NCBI GenBank assembly: GCA_030323885.1
Contig: CM059199.1
Coordinates: 41,300,590-41,364,589 of the forward strand
Direction: 5' to 3'
Source: Branchipolynoe longqiensis
Taxonomy: Eukaryota > Annelida > Polychaeta > Phyllodocida > Polynoidae
Length of the DNA stretch: 64,000 bases
Shown: positions 10,265 to 22,432 of the stretch, piece by piece
How positions within the stretch are numbered: position 1 is the stretch's first letter
Layout: each line of letters begins with the position of its first letter
Notes under the pieces: generated by a model
What the model was told of the DNA's origin: nothing
The model's input: the letters and a program-made list of their open reading frames with translations, nothing else
Databases searched by the model: none
Translations under genes and position numbers: made by a program

Positions 10265-10441
10265 TCAGCTCACGTGATCTATAAACGAACACATAGCCGT
10301 CACGTGGCCATCACGCGCCGTGTCACGTGGCCATTTTCCCGCTGAAACCATTAGTGACCTCGCCGGCTGACTTCAAAGTCTTCTGCGCGGGGAGGGGGGG
10401 GGGGGGGTCACGTGCAAGGTCGCGCGGGAGCCAGAAGAAAG
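10265..10441 (+). promoter_or_regulatory. candidate TATA-less promoter with CACGTG boxes
   Basis: Four CACGTG E-boxes (10271, 10301, 10324, 10409) sit within 150 bp of a CpG-containing patch with a long G run. A YY1-type motif AAGATGGCGGCC (10439-10450) and an ETS-type ACTTCCGG (10477-10484) follow. In animals YY1 and ETS motifs cluster at transcription starts of housekeeping genes, often with ATG inside the YY1 motif, as here. Promoter activity is inferred. Confidence 0.45.
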
Positions 10442-10483
10442 ATGGCGGCCGTGGGAGGCCTGACGTCTGGAGGGACACTTCCG
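10442..10483 (+). CDS. candidate first coding exon, function unknown
   Basis: An ATG inside the YY1-like AAGATGGCGGC opens a frame of 14 codons (MAAVGGLTSGGTLP). It then meets CCG followed by GTATGT, a good 5' splice-donor match, so the exon would end in phase 0. Alanine after the start, the YY1 overlap and the upstream E-boxes resemble the first exon of a housekeeping gene. No second exon could be identified, and about 600 bp downstream the sequence is AT-rich as expected of an intron. The product cannot be named from 14 residues. Chance occurrence is a real possibility. Confidence 0.3.
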
Positions 10484-10609
10484 GTATGTGCATACACTGC
10501 CGGTGGATCGGGAAACACCGTGCAGTGAGTGATGTGCTAGTGAGTAGTAGCCAAGACTATTGCTATATGTTATTGTTATACAGTATTAGTACAGATACTA
10601 TGTTGAAGA

Positions 10610-10655
10610 TTGGCTGGTTGTTGGAGTTTTACATCCTGGCAACATCACCGGCCAT
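10610..10655 (-). mobile_element. SINE 3' fragment
   Basis: 'ggttgttggagttttacatc' plus 'ctggcaacatc' is the reverse complement of a SINE 3' end. Similarity stops there. Confidence 0.7.
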
Positions 10656-10739
10656 TAAAAGTCCAGGAATGGTGTTTTTTTTCATCAATATTCACATGCT
10701 TGTAACTATTTCTCTATGTATATGATTTAGATGAAATTA

Positions 10740-11345
10740 CATAACCTAGAACATCAACATATGTTCTATCAGATGATGTTGTTGGATAGAATACATAGTA
10801 AGTTTGTATTTAAGTAAACTCCATTTGTATGATGAGTGTATTTAGTGAATATTCCTTCATTACTAATGTAAATGAAAATGATTGCGAAAACAGGGTATTT
10901 TTAATGGGCTCGCGCTTCCTTGCACTACGTCGTGGAAAGGTATGGATGATACCCGAAGAAGCGCAATGACCTCAGCTTTCTAACCATATATGGTTTGCCT
11001 TAGGTCAAAAAGGTCAATCAGGTCAAATTCTGCAATTTAAATAATTTTGAAAGTTTAAAGCCCATCTACTGAATTAAAAAATATTTTAAACCTAATAAGA
11101 GTTGGTAGGTATAGATAGACAATTTGATTCCCTTTCCAATAATACCAATCTTAGTATAGTGCTAGTTAGTGCAAGGAGTTGCAGACAGAATATTGCCACC
11201 AACCTGTTTGGGTTTTTGCTGACCACACTAGTTTCACAACGGTGACACCCATGTAGAAATATGTACATGACATTGATCTCTTTTGGGATATATCAGAGAA
11301 TAGATACTCTAATATTGGGCCAATATTGGGGAACATCCAACCATT
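10740..11345. other. AT-rich, no feature recognised
   Basis: No inverted ends, tandem structure or coding pattern visible. It could be intronic if the candidate exon at 10442 is real. Confidence 0.4.
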
Positions 11346-11350
11346 TCTCT

Positions 11351-12200
11351 AGCCACAGTGAATATTTAAAGATTTATTTAAATCAATATTTTTGGTTTCA
11401 GACACTTTTAATTTGTATTTGCCATCAAAATGCAGATTTTTATATTATTAGCTAATTTATTGTCATAGCTAATATCCATTCGTTCCATATACTATGTCTG
11501 AAAAACTTGAAGAAGATCCACCTATTGGATGAGCCACAGTGAGTGTTCAAAGCTTGATGAACAAATCTTTATTTTTTATTTTGTACACTTTTCTTTTGTA
11601 AGTGCAATCAAAATACACTTTTTGTATTTCTAGACAAAATATTAATATGATGCCATGTATTACCTCCAGATAATGTGCATTCTCAATTCATAGGAAGTTT
11701 AACCAATTGGTTAAGCTACAATGAGCATTTAAAAATTCATCAAATTGATATATTTGGTTTTCCGACAATTTGTCTTTATATGTTCAATCAAAATTCAATA
11801 TTTTCCATATATTTGGACATAATATTGATATCAATCATATCTATTAGTCTCAGTGATTGGTTATTGTAATACTGTGCCAAATATGAGGAAGTTTCAAAAG
11901 GTTGTTTTGCTGCAATGAGCTTTCAAAGATTGAAATGTTGAACAAAATTCAATTATAGATGCTGTTTACATGCAAACAATTACACTTTATGACATTTTAG
12001 GATGCAAATATCGTTTGATTCTCTACAGCTAGAGCTCTGAAAAAAAAGAGGCTATTACACTGTTATGAATATATGAACTAGGTACCATTTATTCAGTCTT
12101 GTTGCAGTTTTCAAAGAAAATACCATGCTTGGAAAATGACTATTTGGCCAAATCAGAATGCTTTTTTTGTTACGAATTGCACTTTTTGACATTGCCTTCT
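11351..12200. repeat. degenerate ~185-bp tandem array, about five units
   Basis: The phrase 'agccacagtgaatattt' recurs as 'agccacagtgagtgttc', 'agctacaatgagcattt', 'tgctgcaatgagctttc' and 'tgttgcagttttc' at about 11351, 11532, 11714, 11908 and 12098. The spacings are 181, 182, 194 and about 190. Secondary phrases such as 'caatcaaaat' keep the same register. Units are strongly diverged. Confidence 0.7.
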
Positions 12201-12504
12201 CAAAATTCTGCTTGACTAATTGATTTAGTAATTGACAATTTAATTTCCTTTATATATGTAGAATGGAAATTGGTTAGCAGAACTCCCCCCACATCATTCC
12301 CCTTGTTATTAAATTTGGTCAAAGTTCCACTTTTAATTCAAAATTAATACATTTTATATATTTAATCTTAAAGAATTATTATCTCAAGAACAATACCATT
12401 TATAACCTAACTGTTTTTGGATTTAGGCTTGTAATTTCAACATATACAGGATGGAATAGAAATATTGGACCTGATGCAGATTTCTAAATTTCGCTGCCGG
12501 TACC

Positions 12505-12812
12505 TAATATCAGGACGGGTACCGACTTGTAACAGCATGCACTCATGGCGACTTCATAGTGCTGCCCCACTGGGAGGCCAGGCTGCCAGCACCGTGATCT
12601 GATATCCCACTCAGTCATGGTTTCCTGACACTGAACCAACCCGTCCTTGCCCTATCCTAATAATGCTGAGCGCCTTGGTAGGAAGTGACACATATCAATT
12701 TTTAAGTCATCGGTTTGACTCGACCAGGGTTCGAACCCACGAGTTTGAATCCCACGATCTACCAAAACAGGAGATGGACGCTCAACTCATTCAGCCATCC
12801 CGTCTGGTCTGT
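12505..12812 (-). mobile_element. SINE, head type A, 3' truncated
   Basis: It starts inside the body at 'atatcaggacgggtaccgac' and runs to the head complement 'cagccatcccgtctggtc'. The 3' tail is missing. Confidence 0.85.
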
Positions 12813-12952
12813 ATGCCGGAGAAGACCATCAGGTATGTTACTATTGTTAGTTCCGCCTGCTCCGTCCCGCCAGCCATTATTGTTATAACCTTTAGGGGGT
12901 TATGCCTTTGTATATCATAAGGGAATAGACTACATCACGTTTCCAGCGGCAC

Positions 12953-12970
12953 GGTGCATTGTGGGATGCA
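12953..12970. promoter_or_regulatory. ZNF143/STAF-like motif
   Basis: 'ggtgcattgtgggatgc' reads on the other strand as GCATCCCACAATGCACC, containing the CCCACAATGCA core known for ZNF143. No gene start was recognised nearby, so significance is doubtful. Confidence 0.25.
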
Positions 12971-13389
12971 TCAGAGCAAAACAACCCCCCCGAGAAGCAC
13001 ATGGCACATGCTAATACACTGGGTGTAGCTATGAAATGTGCTAGTTTCAGCTCATCTCAGTTCTTGTTTGAAAAATAGAATACCAACTAAAAATATATAT
13101 ATAATAAATTAAGATGTTAATCTTTTATCCAGCATTGCATTTACATCAATATAATCAGCGCATCTTATGCCATGTGCATTTAGATTTAGAAAAATCTAGG
13201 CACTCAGACCAGTGTTAGAGCCATAGCCAGAGTCAGTTTTACATATTTTATTCATGTTTTTATTTATATCCACACCACCTAGCACAAACCGCTTGGAACA
13301 CATATAGAAAACATGTTTAACAAAAAGATTATCTTAAAATAATAAGGTTAGGGTTTTGGATTTCTATTAATTTTGAATAAAACTAACGT

Positions 13390-13465
13390 GTTTCACTGCG
13401 CGTATTGGCAAACTCAATGGCTGTGTGCCTTTGCTTTGCTCCCAATGCCGTTTTCAGCGCATGCG
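13390..13465 (+). repeat. dispersed repeat shared with 41275-41340
   Basis: Both copies share 'gtgcctttgctttgct'/'atgcctttgttttgct' and 'gatgccgttttcagcg'-type text in the same order. Here it runs into GCGCATGCGCA, an NRF1-type motif. Confidence 0.6.
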
Positions 13466-13605
13466 CAGTCGGAACCGTGATGTAGTCAATCCGGCTGTCC
13501 CACACATTTGAATTATAACATGAGGTAAATATATTACAGACATGCAGCATTGTCATTATCCTTTTGTCAATATTTCTCATACATATACTACATGTGTATA
13601 TCACA

Positions 13606-13607
13606 AA

Positions 13608-13647
<40 letters not shown>

Positions 13648-13656
13648 TTTATATAC

Positions 13657-13714
<58 letters not shown>

Positions 13715-13799
13715 GGCTACGCCCCAGTAAGGAACAACAGAACGAGGAGGGGCACAAGGCTACTCCGCCCATTTTATACTCATATAATTAATTATATAT

Positions 13800-13832
<33 letters not shown>
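13606..13832. repeat. (TA)n tracts flanking a foldback-family end
   Basis: A long (TA)n tract lies at 13614-13706 and another at 13808-13832. Between them 'ttttatactcatataatt' and 'atatatcacacacatata' resemble the right tip of the 4300-4672 family. Confidence 0.7.
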
Positions 13833-13855
13833 TGCATTGTATTTTTGGTTTGATT

Positions 13856-14050
13856 GACACAGGGCATTAAGTCTGCTTGGCTCAGTCTCAGCATACTATC
13901 TGACTGAGTGGGATATTGTGTATTCACATTGCTGGTGGCCCAGGGAGCGGTATATGCAGCCCTATAGAGCTCCTTCGCACAACTGGGTTCCCATCCATAG
14001 ATGATTATGATGTCTCAGATGTTGTTCAGATCTAAAACCCCAACACACCA
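13856..14050 (+). mobile_element. divergent SINE 3' half
   Basis: 'tgactgagtgggatattg', 'gctggtggcccagggagc' and 'cagatgttgttcagatc' follow the SINE body order with many changes. The head is absent. Confidence 0.6.
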
Positions 14051-14164
14051 ATGGCGTCTCGGACATGGTACCAGCCTGTTCTTCTCCCACCCCCTCCCCC
14101 CACAACTGACACCCCCTCCCCCCACCCACCTTACTCATTACCGAGCTAGACCGGTCCCTAGAGA

Positions 14165-14455
14165 TCTTTTGAGCGGTGGCCAAATCGGTAGAACGCAGGA
14201 TTCTCGTGCAGAAGGTCGGGACTTCGAATCCCAGCTGAGTCATACCAATGACTTAACAAATTGATACTTGTCACTACCTACCCTGGCGCTCGGCATAAAT
14301 AGCATCGGACAAGGACTGTTTACACAGTATCAGGATAATGTGACTGTGTGGGATATCCGGTCATGGTGCTGGCGGCCTCGTCTCCCAGTGGGGCAACAAT
14401 ATACAGTCACCATGAGTGGGCACCATCAAAAGTTGGTATCTGTCCTGATATCAGG
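14165..14455 (+). mobile_element. SINE, head type B
   Basis: The head reads 'gcggtggccaaatcggtag' and 'cttcgaatccc'. The body is recognisable up to 'tctgtcctgatatcag'; the tail is lost. Confidence 0.85.
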
Positions 14456-14544
14456 GGTGGATCCCGGGATCGGACTAATGGGTCGCACAGTGAACGAGTC
14501 GCAAAGCGCCATGTAGGAGGGCAGCGGGGCCGGGCAAAAGTTGC

Positions 14545-14607
14545 TTTGTTTATTTGTTTGTTGTTTTACGTCCTAGCAACATCTAAGGTCATATCAGGAC
14601 GGGCACC
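14545..14607 (-). mobile_element. SINE 3' fragment
   Basis: 'tttgtttgttgttttacgtc' through 'atatcaggacgggcacc' is the reverse complement of the SINE 3' end. Confidence 0.8.
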
Positions 14608-14609
14608 AT

Positions 14610-15785
14610 GACAAACTTACCGTTAAGCAAATACAAATAAATAAAAAAAAAAAAAATAATAACCAGCAAAAAGAAATATGTCATAAGAAAACAAGAAGTA
14701 TGGAAAGAGAGCGGCACGGTATGGCATTGGCATGACGGATGGTATACACTACAAAGAGGAATATGCCAGTTACATCAATGCGAGGCAGTCAAAAAGCATC
14801 ACAGATAACTGGAAAGAGCACCAGGGCTCCAAAATATAAGTATCACAAACTTTTATAAATTTCACTAACCAAACCCTAAATTATAAGTATAATTCAAAAC
14901 CAGACACCGATAAACTTTTATGGGCTAATAAATTTATTAATCAGGCTTAATACATTTTTACAAAGCCTTGCAGACTACACCTTTGTGAACAAGTTAGTAT
15001 ATTACTATTAGCTTTACTCAATAGTACAATTGAGCCTATTTGCTTTACCTACTTTTATCTATTATCAGGTAGTACACCCTGTGAATTATTGTTTATTCTG
15101 ATCTCATTACTTATTTGCAGCTTTATATAGGTAAGGATATCAATCATTACTAGATTTTCATTACTTATTTGCAGGACATATTCTTGATTGTACTATCAAT
15201 CATATGGATTCAGTTATTCATTTCTGTGAAGCGCTTGAAAATTGAAGACATGAGGCATCAGCTAGGGCAGATCACGGTCACACAGTCAGCTTGCATCCGG
15301 CACACTCACACACTCGCACTTTTTGTAGCATACAGCAAACATTTATGTCATGGGTCATAGGGACCATAAGCTCTCAGCCAAAGTATGGGAGGGTGGGATG
15401 GTCAAAATTTCAGTATTGAACACCAATGAACCGACTTCAGCGACGGTCAGATAAGGACTGGATTAGCCTTTGAATCTACTACCGGAAGTTAACTTTTTAC
15501 GTAGCGACACGCGCTACGAACGGTATCTATGGTATTCATAATATCAGCCCGTCGTCAGTGTTCTGAATTATGCATGTTTCCGGCAACATGGACAATCAGG
15601 TACAACTAATACATGCTGTGATGTTCATGCCTTCCTCCATGCACACACGTACAAAATAAAAGTAGCAGAGGTACGCATGACTATCTATTAAAAGGGGCCA
15701 TGTGTGTTTTATGCACCAGGACATATGCTCCGAATCCATCAATCACTAGGCTAAAATAAAATCAAAACAAAATCAAAAACTCACG
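14610..15785. other. no feature recognised
   Basis: AT-rich sequence with an A run at about 14641-14655. No coding frame, inverted ends or tandem unit was seen. It could include the degraded 5' region of the LINE that follows. Confidence 0.4.
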
Positions 15786-15789
15786 AAAT

Positions 15790-18700
15790 CAAGCAACCAC
15801 TATCCTACAAATATTATTTAAAGTAAGTAAAATAAATATGGTAGAAGAGATTGAATGCAAATTGGGAAGGGGCACACACTTCGCCCACCTAAACAGCCAG
15901 AGCGCATCCAATATAATAGACATACTAAAAATGCATCTTAAAAAAGACAATCTAGATGTACTAACATTATCAGAGACATGGTTCACTGACAAACACCAAA
16001 ACAACACCCTCAATATAGACGGATATAGGCTTGTATGTAATGACAGACAACACATTAATGCAATGAACCAAACAAAGAAGGGTGGAGGTGTTGCCAGTTA
16101 GTGCAAAGCCACGAACAACCTACACACCGAAAGGCTACAACCAACAAATCTCTCAAATGAGCACATAGAACTACTATGGTGCCTAATAAAACATGAAAAA
16201 CAAGCAAACGTAGCCATAGCGAGCCTCTACATCATCCGGTGAAATGAAAGTATTCCTTGAAGAACTAGAAAAGAGCATAAACACTGTAAAAAAAATCAAC
16301 AAACGCAGAAATCTTTGTGCTAGGGGACTTCAATTTGAATTACAGCAGCAATGAAAAAAGTAAACTAATGCTGCAAACCACCATCAAAATCTGAGGCCTA
16401 GAAAGCACAAGGCTAAGCAACAATAGCTCAACAATAGACCTAATACTAACCAACTCAAACCATGCCACAAAATGGGGCACTAGAAGCTAGGGTATAAACG
16501 ACCACAAACTAGTATATGTATCCAGGAAAAGGCTCAAAAGCATAAATCACTATGAATACAAAATGGTCAGGTCCCTAAAAAACTACTCAGAAGAAACATT
16601 ACAAAATCACCTGCACCAAAACCTAAACAACATCACACAAAACAGAGATGATGTTGATATCTATTGGGACAACATCATCACAGAAATAAGAAAATCAAGT
16701 GATGAGATGTGCCCCATAAAGAAAATAAAAATACAAAAAAAACAAGACCCTTGGCTCGACAAAGACCTGCTAACACTCATCACAACCAAAGGTAAACTGG
16801 GTGATAAAGCAAAGCGGACAGAAACAATAGAAGACAATCTGGCCTACCATGTCGGCAGAAACAACTCTCGTAAAGCTGTTAGAACAGCAAAAACAAAATA
16901 CATAATAAAGCAGGACAAAGACTGGGGAAGCAACACAAACAAATTCTGGGAAATTGTCAACCTATTATTCCAAAAAAATAAAGAAGACCATACAAACTTC
17001 CAAGATAATGAAGGGGCAATGCTCACAGACAAAGATGCAGCAAACAAACTGAACACACACTTTGCCACAATAGGGCAAAAGCTGTCAGAAAAATACAAAA
17101 AAGATGGGAAAACAGATCAGGAACTGTTCAGAACGAAATCCCCACCTGCAAAACAGATATGATAGAAGTAAAACAATTAATAAATGACATAGACATGAAT
17201 AAGCCAAGTGGAATAGATGAAATACCAACCAAAATACTGAAAGAGGCACTCCAAGCCATCCCGGCCACTATAGTAGACCTATTCAATATCTCCTTTGAGC
17301 AGGGGCATTTTATCTCAGCCTGGAAAATGGCAACCATCACCCCTATTCTCAAAAGTGGAGACAAACAAAACATGGGAAACTACAGGCCAATATCAATTCT
17401 TCAAACCCCAGGCAAGCTCATTGAAAAAGTGTTACATAGATATATAAATGAACACCTGGAAAAAATGATATACTAAACAAAAGACAAGGGGGCTTCAGGA
17501 AATTGCACTCCACATCAAAATCAATAGCTAACCTAACAAATGACATACTGGCATCAATGAACCAAAAACAATTAGTTGGAGCAGCCTTCATTGACTTCAG
17601 CAAAGCATTTGACACAGTAGACCATAAAATACTATTGGAAAAACTAAAAACCATGGGCACAAAATCCAACACTATGGATTGGATAAAATGCTTCCTCAGC
17701 AACAGGCAACAGAAAACAAAAATAAACAATACACTATCAGACAACGAACCTGTCACATGTGGTGTACCCCAAGGGTCAGTGTTAGGGCCACTACTCTTTA
17801 TAATCTATATAAATGATCTAGAAAAATGGTTACAAACTGAGTGCCTCCAACTATATGCAGATGACACAGTTATATACGCAAATGGCACCACATAAGAGGA
17901 GGTAATAACTAAACTAAATATACTCCTACTAAAACTAGACGAGTGGTGTGAGTCCAACAAAATAATCATCAACACAAGCAAATCAAAAACAGTACCCTTC
18001 TCACATAAACAAATGCCAGAAAGAAAACTACACTGTAAGTTAGGAAACCAAACATTAGAAAATGTAGACCATTACAAATACCTAGGCCTTGAGTTGGACA
18101 GCTAACTAAACTACAACCTATGTATAAATAAAATTATCCAGAAAGTAAACCACAAGCTGTGCCTATTTGCAAAGCTAAGAGACTACATGACACAAGAAAT
18201 GTCAATAACAATCTTCGAGGGCATGGTGCTCCCCTATTTTGACTATGGATATGTAAACTACATGGGTGCGAGAAAATAACTACTAAAAAAACTGCAAATA
18301 CTGCAGAACAGAGCCCTAAACATGTTTCTAAGAGTAGACAAGCTGCACCCCACCTATGACATACACAATAGAACCAAAGTGAAATTACTAGAAAATATGA
18401 GAATAATTCATTTGAAAACATTAGCATATAGCTATAGTCAAAACAATAAACTCCTAACAAAACTGCAAAGGGCTACTAGAGCAAATAATGCGCCACTACT
18501 GAAGCAGACCAGAAGTCAAATAAAAGCTCATGAGAGAAGCACGCTGGAAATGGCTGCCAAGGTGTGGAATGCCCAAACGGTAAAGGAACCACAAATTCCT
18601 GACCTAAAAAGTTACACAAATGATATGTGCAAACTAGGCTAGGAAACCCCCACTAAGCTGCACTGCAAAGGGGCATGTGATATGTCACGGCCCACCAGCG

Positions 18701-19022
18701 GGACTCCCAATGGAAGTTAACCATGCCAAGAGTAGCCAGATAACACACAACACAGCTACGTACAAGCCTATGATATGTAAATAGGAGTCGGCTAGTCTAG
18801 TAATAAGAGTAGAACAAAATAAAATACAAAAATTCCAAGAAAATCCCAAAAAAATAACATAGGCTACTAACCATAGCAACCAATTATCTGTCTGCTACTG
18901 AAATGCAGGCAATCAAATAACTTATCAGCAGCTACTGTGTGCAACTGGCCAGCATTGAAAACCAGCCTGGGTACCCAGGCTTATATGCTATGGACAGTGT
19001 AAATAGAGCCTCAATAAAAAAA
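15790..19022 (+). pseudogene. CR1/Jockey-like LINE, long but inactivated copy
   Basis: Encodes an apurinic-type endonuclease followed by a reverse transcriptase. Endonuclease text includes LDVLTLSETWFTDKH (about 15950-16000), FVLGDFNL (about 16310, another frame) and NDHKLVYV (about 16498). The linker frame 16563-17162 is open for 199 codons. Reverse-transcriptase motifs follow: ITPILKSGDKQNMGNYRPIS, FIDFSKAFDTVDHKILLEKL, GVPQGSVLGPLLFIIYINDL and catalytic YADD (about 17853-17864). The C-terminal region 18322-18642 matches the fragment at 3250. Damage: a stop at 16099, frameshifts near 17160 and 17476, and in-frame stops at 17893, 18103 and 18277. The 3' untranslated region ends in an A-rich tail. 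No ORF1 was found upstream, so the copy is 5' truncated or ORF1 has decayed. Clade is inferred from motifs. Confidence 0.92.
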
Positions 19023-19044
19023 TGAGAAAAAAATATATAAATTA

Positions 19045-19160
19045 CCTGGTATCCCACTCAGTCACAGTATCCCGACACTGAGCACACCAGTCCTTGCCCT
19101 CTCCTAATATTGCCGAATGCCTGGCTAGGAAGCAACGAGTATAAATTTGTAAGTCATTAC
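19045..19160 (-). mobile_element. SINE internal fragment
   Basis: 'ggtatcccactcagtcacag' through 'gcctggctaggaag' is the middle of the SINE body in reverse complement. Confidence 0.8.
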
Positions 19161-19244
19161 TAGAAAATTAGATCTGTTTTTAGCTGCCACGGAGGTTGGG
19201 GGCGGGCACTTGCCTCCTATGCCCCTCCTCTAAATCCGCCACTA

Positions 19245-19285
19245 GATATGACCTCAGATGTTGCTAGTACGTACAACAAGAAGAA
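19245..19285 (+). mobile_element. SINE 3' fragment
   Basis: 'atatgacctcagatgttgct' followed by 'agtacgtacaac' matches the SINE 3' end. Confidence 0.6.
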
Positions 19286-19664
19286 GAGATGGCGTGTAGG
19301 TGTGGTGCCGTGTTGTTGGCGTTGTTTGTTACATGGCTAAGTTATGTCGGCCCTGCCAGGAGCCTGGGCCACCATTCCGTCATCTGTATGCATCTCTTCA
19401 CCCGACTTGTGGCCAACACTTCGCCATGGGCTGCCAACTGCACTCATTAGTTACTGCAAGCTTCGTCAGCTCACAGACAGGGCTGGCAGATTCAGTGAGA
19501 TCTTCTTTGGTTGCTATCCGGAAACAAGTCTATTATCAGTCTGCCTCCTCTAGTATTCTATTTCTATTATATACAACTGCATGTTGCTTAAAACAAAATC
19601 TGACACCAAACCCACGGCCTGTATTCCAACTCCCGACCTTCCGCATGACAAGGGTGTGTTCTAC

Positions 19665-19665
19665 C

Positions 19666-19696
<31 letters not shown>

Positions 19697-19992
19697 ATAT
19701 ACATATTTATTATATATATATATATTTATTTATTAATGTATTCTCACACACAATATATAATTCTTGTTACAATTATGCATTACTCATATATATATACATA
19801 TTTATTATATATATATATATATATATGTAATAATGTATACTCACATATTATACATAATTCATGTTACAATTATGCATTACTCACACATATATACATATTT
19901 ATTATATATATATATTTATTAATGTATACTCACATACAATACATAATTCATGTTACAATTATGCATTACTCATATATATATATATACATATT

Positions 19993-20034
<42 letters not shown>

Positions 20035-20092
20035 TAATGTATACTCACATACAATACATAATTCATATTACAAGTATGCATTACTCATATAT
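19665..20092. repeat. tandem array of ~60-bp cores separated by variable (TA)n
   Basis: The core 'gtatactcacatacaat' plus 'acataattcatgttacaatt' and 'atgcattactcatatat' appears four times, starting at about 19736, 19832, 19924 and 20036. Each copy is followed by a (TA)n tract of different length. Confidence 0.85.
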
Positions 20093-20289
20093 AACCGCGG
20101 GTGTGCAGACCTGACCTATTTATCGATATACTAGCTGAGCCTGGCGACATGTCTAAGTACACTATAATGTCTAGACACTCACGGTACCAATATATACCAG
20201 TAGTTTGTGGTAACCTTACACAATGCCTATTTCGTCTTTTTTTCTTTGGTTAAAAGCGCGCTTGTGGGGATTTTAAGGTGTCGGTTTCC

Positions 20290-21175
20290 GCTACTGGCAA
20301 AGCCCGCTATCTGCCCTCCTCTCGCCCACCTCGCCCCGCCCCGGATCCGCTAATTGGCGGCGCCTGCCCCGATTGTAGCCCTCCACAAGGCCATCAGTCG
20401 GCCGTGGATTAGCCTCGTTTGTGGTGCCCCGGCCTCCCCGCCCCGGCCTTCCTGCCCCGGCCTCCCCGCCCCGGTCTCCTGGCCCCGGCGTCCCGTCCGA
20501 CTCAACTCGTCCCGGCCTCCCCGCTCCGGCATTCCTGCCCCACTCACCCCACCCCATTCACCCCGCCCCACTCACCCTACCCGACCCCTCCCCCACTTCC
20601 CGGCATACTCTCGCCGCCCCAACCCGCCTCATCAACCCACTCAATCCCCCGTCCCGCCCAGCCCTGCCCCGCCCCACCTCGCCCCGCCCCGCCCCGCCCT
20701 GCCCCGCCTCACCTCGCCCCGCCCCGCCCCGCCGCGCCCTACCACGCCCCGCGCCGCGCCGCGCCGCGCCGCGCCGCGCCGCCCCGCCCCGCCCCGCCCC
20801 GCCCCGCCCCGCCCCGCCCCGCCCCGCCCCGCCCCGCCCCGCCCCGCCCCACGCCCTCTTCGCACCGCCCTCTCGCACCACCTATCCCCTCCCCACCTCG
20901 CACCCGGCTCCACCCCGCCCTTCCCCGCCCGCCCCTACCCCGCCCTTCCCCGCCTTGCCCAGCGCTGCTCCACCCCTCCCCAACCCACCATCCTTATCCC
21001 GCACCATCCGGCTCCACCCCGCCCTTCCCCGCCGTACCCTGCCCCTCTCCTCCCTTTCCCAACCCGCCCCACCCAGCCAGGCTCGGCCCGGTCTCGCCCC
21101 ACCCCGCCTCCGCCCCGTCCCCGTCGCTGTCCCCGTTCCCGTCCCCGACCCGGTTCCTGTTCCAGTTAGACCGGG
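20290..21175. repeat. C-rich low-complexity tract, (CCCCG)n core
   Basis: About 880 bp dominated by CCCCG, CCCTCC and related words on the plus strand, purest at about 20660-20850. All three plus frames stay open for 270-324 codons because the unit lacks stop triplets; the products are only P, R, A, S and L. G-quadruplex/i-motif formation and Sp1-type GGGGCGGGG sites are expected. An inverted CCAAT box (ATTGG) lies at 20352. Confidence 0.85.
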
Positions 21176-21295
21176 CCGAAACAGGAGCGAGGCCGTCGGA
21201 AGGCTGCTCTCCCACGGGTGGGAAACCGACCTGAATGAAGCAGAAGAACCAGAGAGGGAGGGACTAAGTGGAGAATGGGAGGAAGGAGGAGCTTA

Positions 21296-21970
21296 TGGCC
21301 CTGTCACATTAAGACGCATCTCGCCAGCGCACCACCAACAACCTTTCGGCATGGGGGGAAAAGTCGGACGTATACATACCGCATACATAGTGTAAGGCCA
21401 ACCTATGACCACCGTATGGCTAACGTAGCTCCCGGCGAAAACTGCTTGAATTATGCTCAGGGTACATTCACAGAATGCCGGTGAACGTTATGTACATTAT
21501 TTGATTGCCAGAACTATGCGTCATATGTTACATATGTCAAGATACGCTGATGAAACGCTAAACGTATGTTAGACATATGTTAGATGTACGTTATCCATAC
21601 ATTGTCAGTACGCTGACTGCACATTCCCACTGCCTGTAAAGTAGGTCAATGTAGTGCAACATAGTGAACAACGTTTGACTGACGTATGTCTAATGTACAT
21701 CGATGTACGCCTAATGCATAGATAACGTACGGCGGACATCAAATCCACACGTTGTTGAACCTTGTCATAGTCAAAAGTTTTGTGCATGCTCAAAATGTTG
21801 CCGACCCCCTGACGTGCGACAGCATATCACAACGAACGTCGACATACATTGAGGTATACCAACAAGCGCCTGACGCACGCATAATGCATAACGACATATC
21901 CCGATGTAGTGGCAAAAAATCACATACGTCGACGTATGCTTGCGCGATGTATCGTAATTTGACAGCACCA
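21296..21970. mobile_element. Harbinger-like MITE, copy 2
   Basis: The left tip is TGGCCCTGTCACATTAAGAC after TTA (21293-21295). The right tip ends ATCGTAATTTGACAGCACCA before GTA, so the duplication is imperfect. The interior is packed with TACGTATGT/ACATACGT words. The palindrome 'caaaagttttgtgcatgc' plus 'tcaaaatgttg' sits about 72% along. 'ggtcaatgtagtgcaac' is shared with the copy at 45936. Confidence 0.75.
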
Positions 21971-22261
21971 GTAACTCTCTCACTCTCACTCTCTCTCTAC
22001 CATCTCTTGCTACCCGTATTCAATGGTCACTGAACACTACCGGTTCTGACAATTACAACTATTATTTATTGAGAAACCTACATATCATGTATAATCCATG
22101 CAATAGTTCATATGTATTACCTCATTCTGAATATGATCCTTGGTGTACGGGCATACTATCTTTATCGCTCTAATGGTGCATTGGGACACCGCAGCACTGT
22201 TGCTTCCTTCTCCGTCCTATGCCTACGGCTAGCCAAGAGGCGGCATTCCTGAGGTTAAAAG

Positions 22262-22275
22262 TATATCATATATAT

Positions 22276-22349
<74 letters not shown>
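22262..22349. repeat. (TA)n microsatellite
   Basis: Nearly pure TA dinucleotides with a few interruptions. Confidence 0.95.
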
Positions 22350-22351
<2 letters not shown>

Positions 22352-22432
22352 ATCCATCACAATTTGCGAGTAAAAAAGTGTCGAAGGGATTATTCACATT
22401 CATATTATTATTATTTATATGTATTCTATGAT

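Noticed and set aside
19300..19830. 176-codon plus frame
   Set aside because: Its second half is translation of (TA)n tracts and the first half shows no recognisable protein.
20354..21395. Long overlapping plus-strand open frames (271-324 codons)
   Set aside because: All three frames are open because the C-rich repeat contains no stop triplets; the products are only P/R/A/S/L low complexity.
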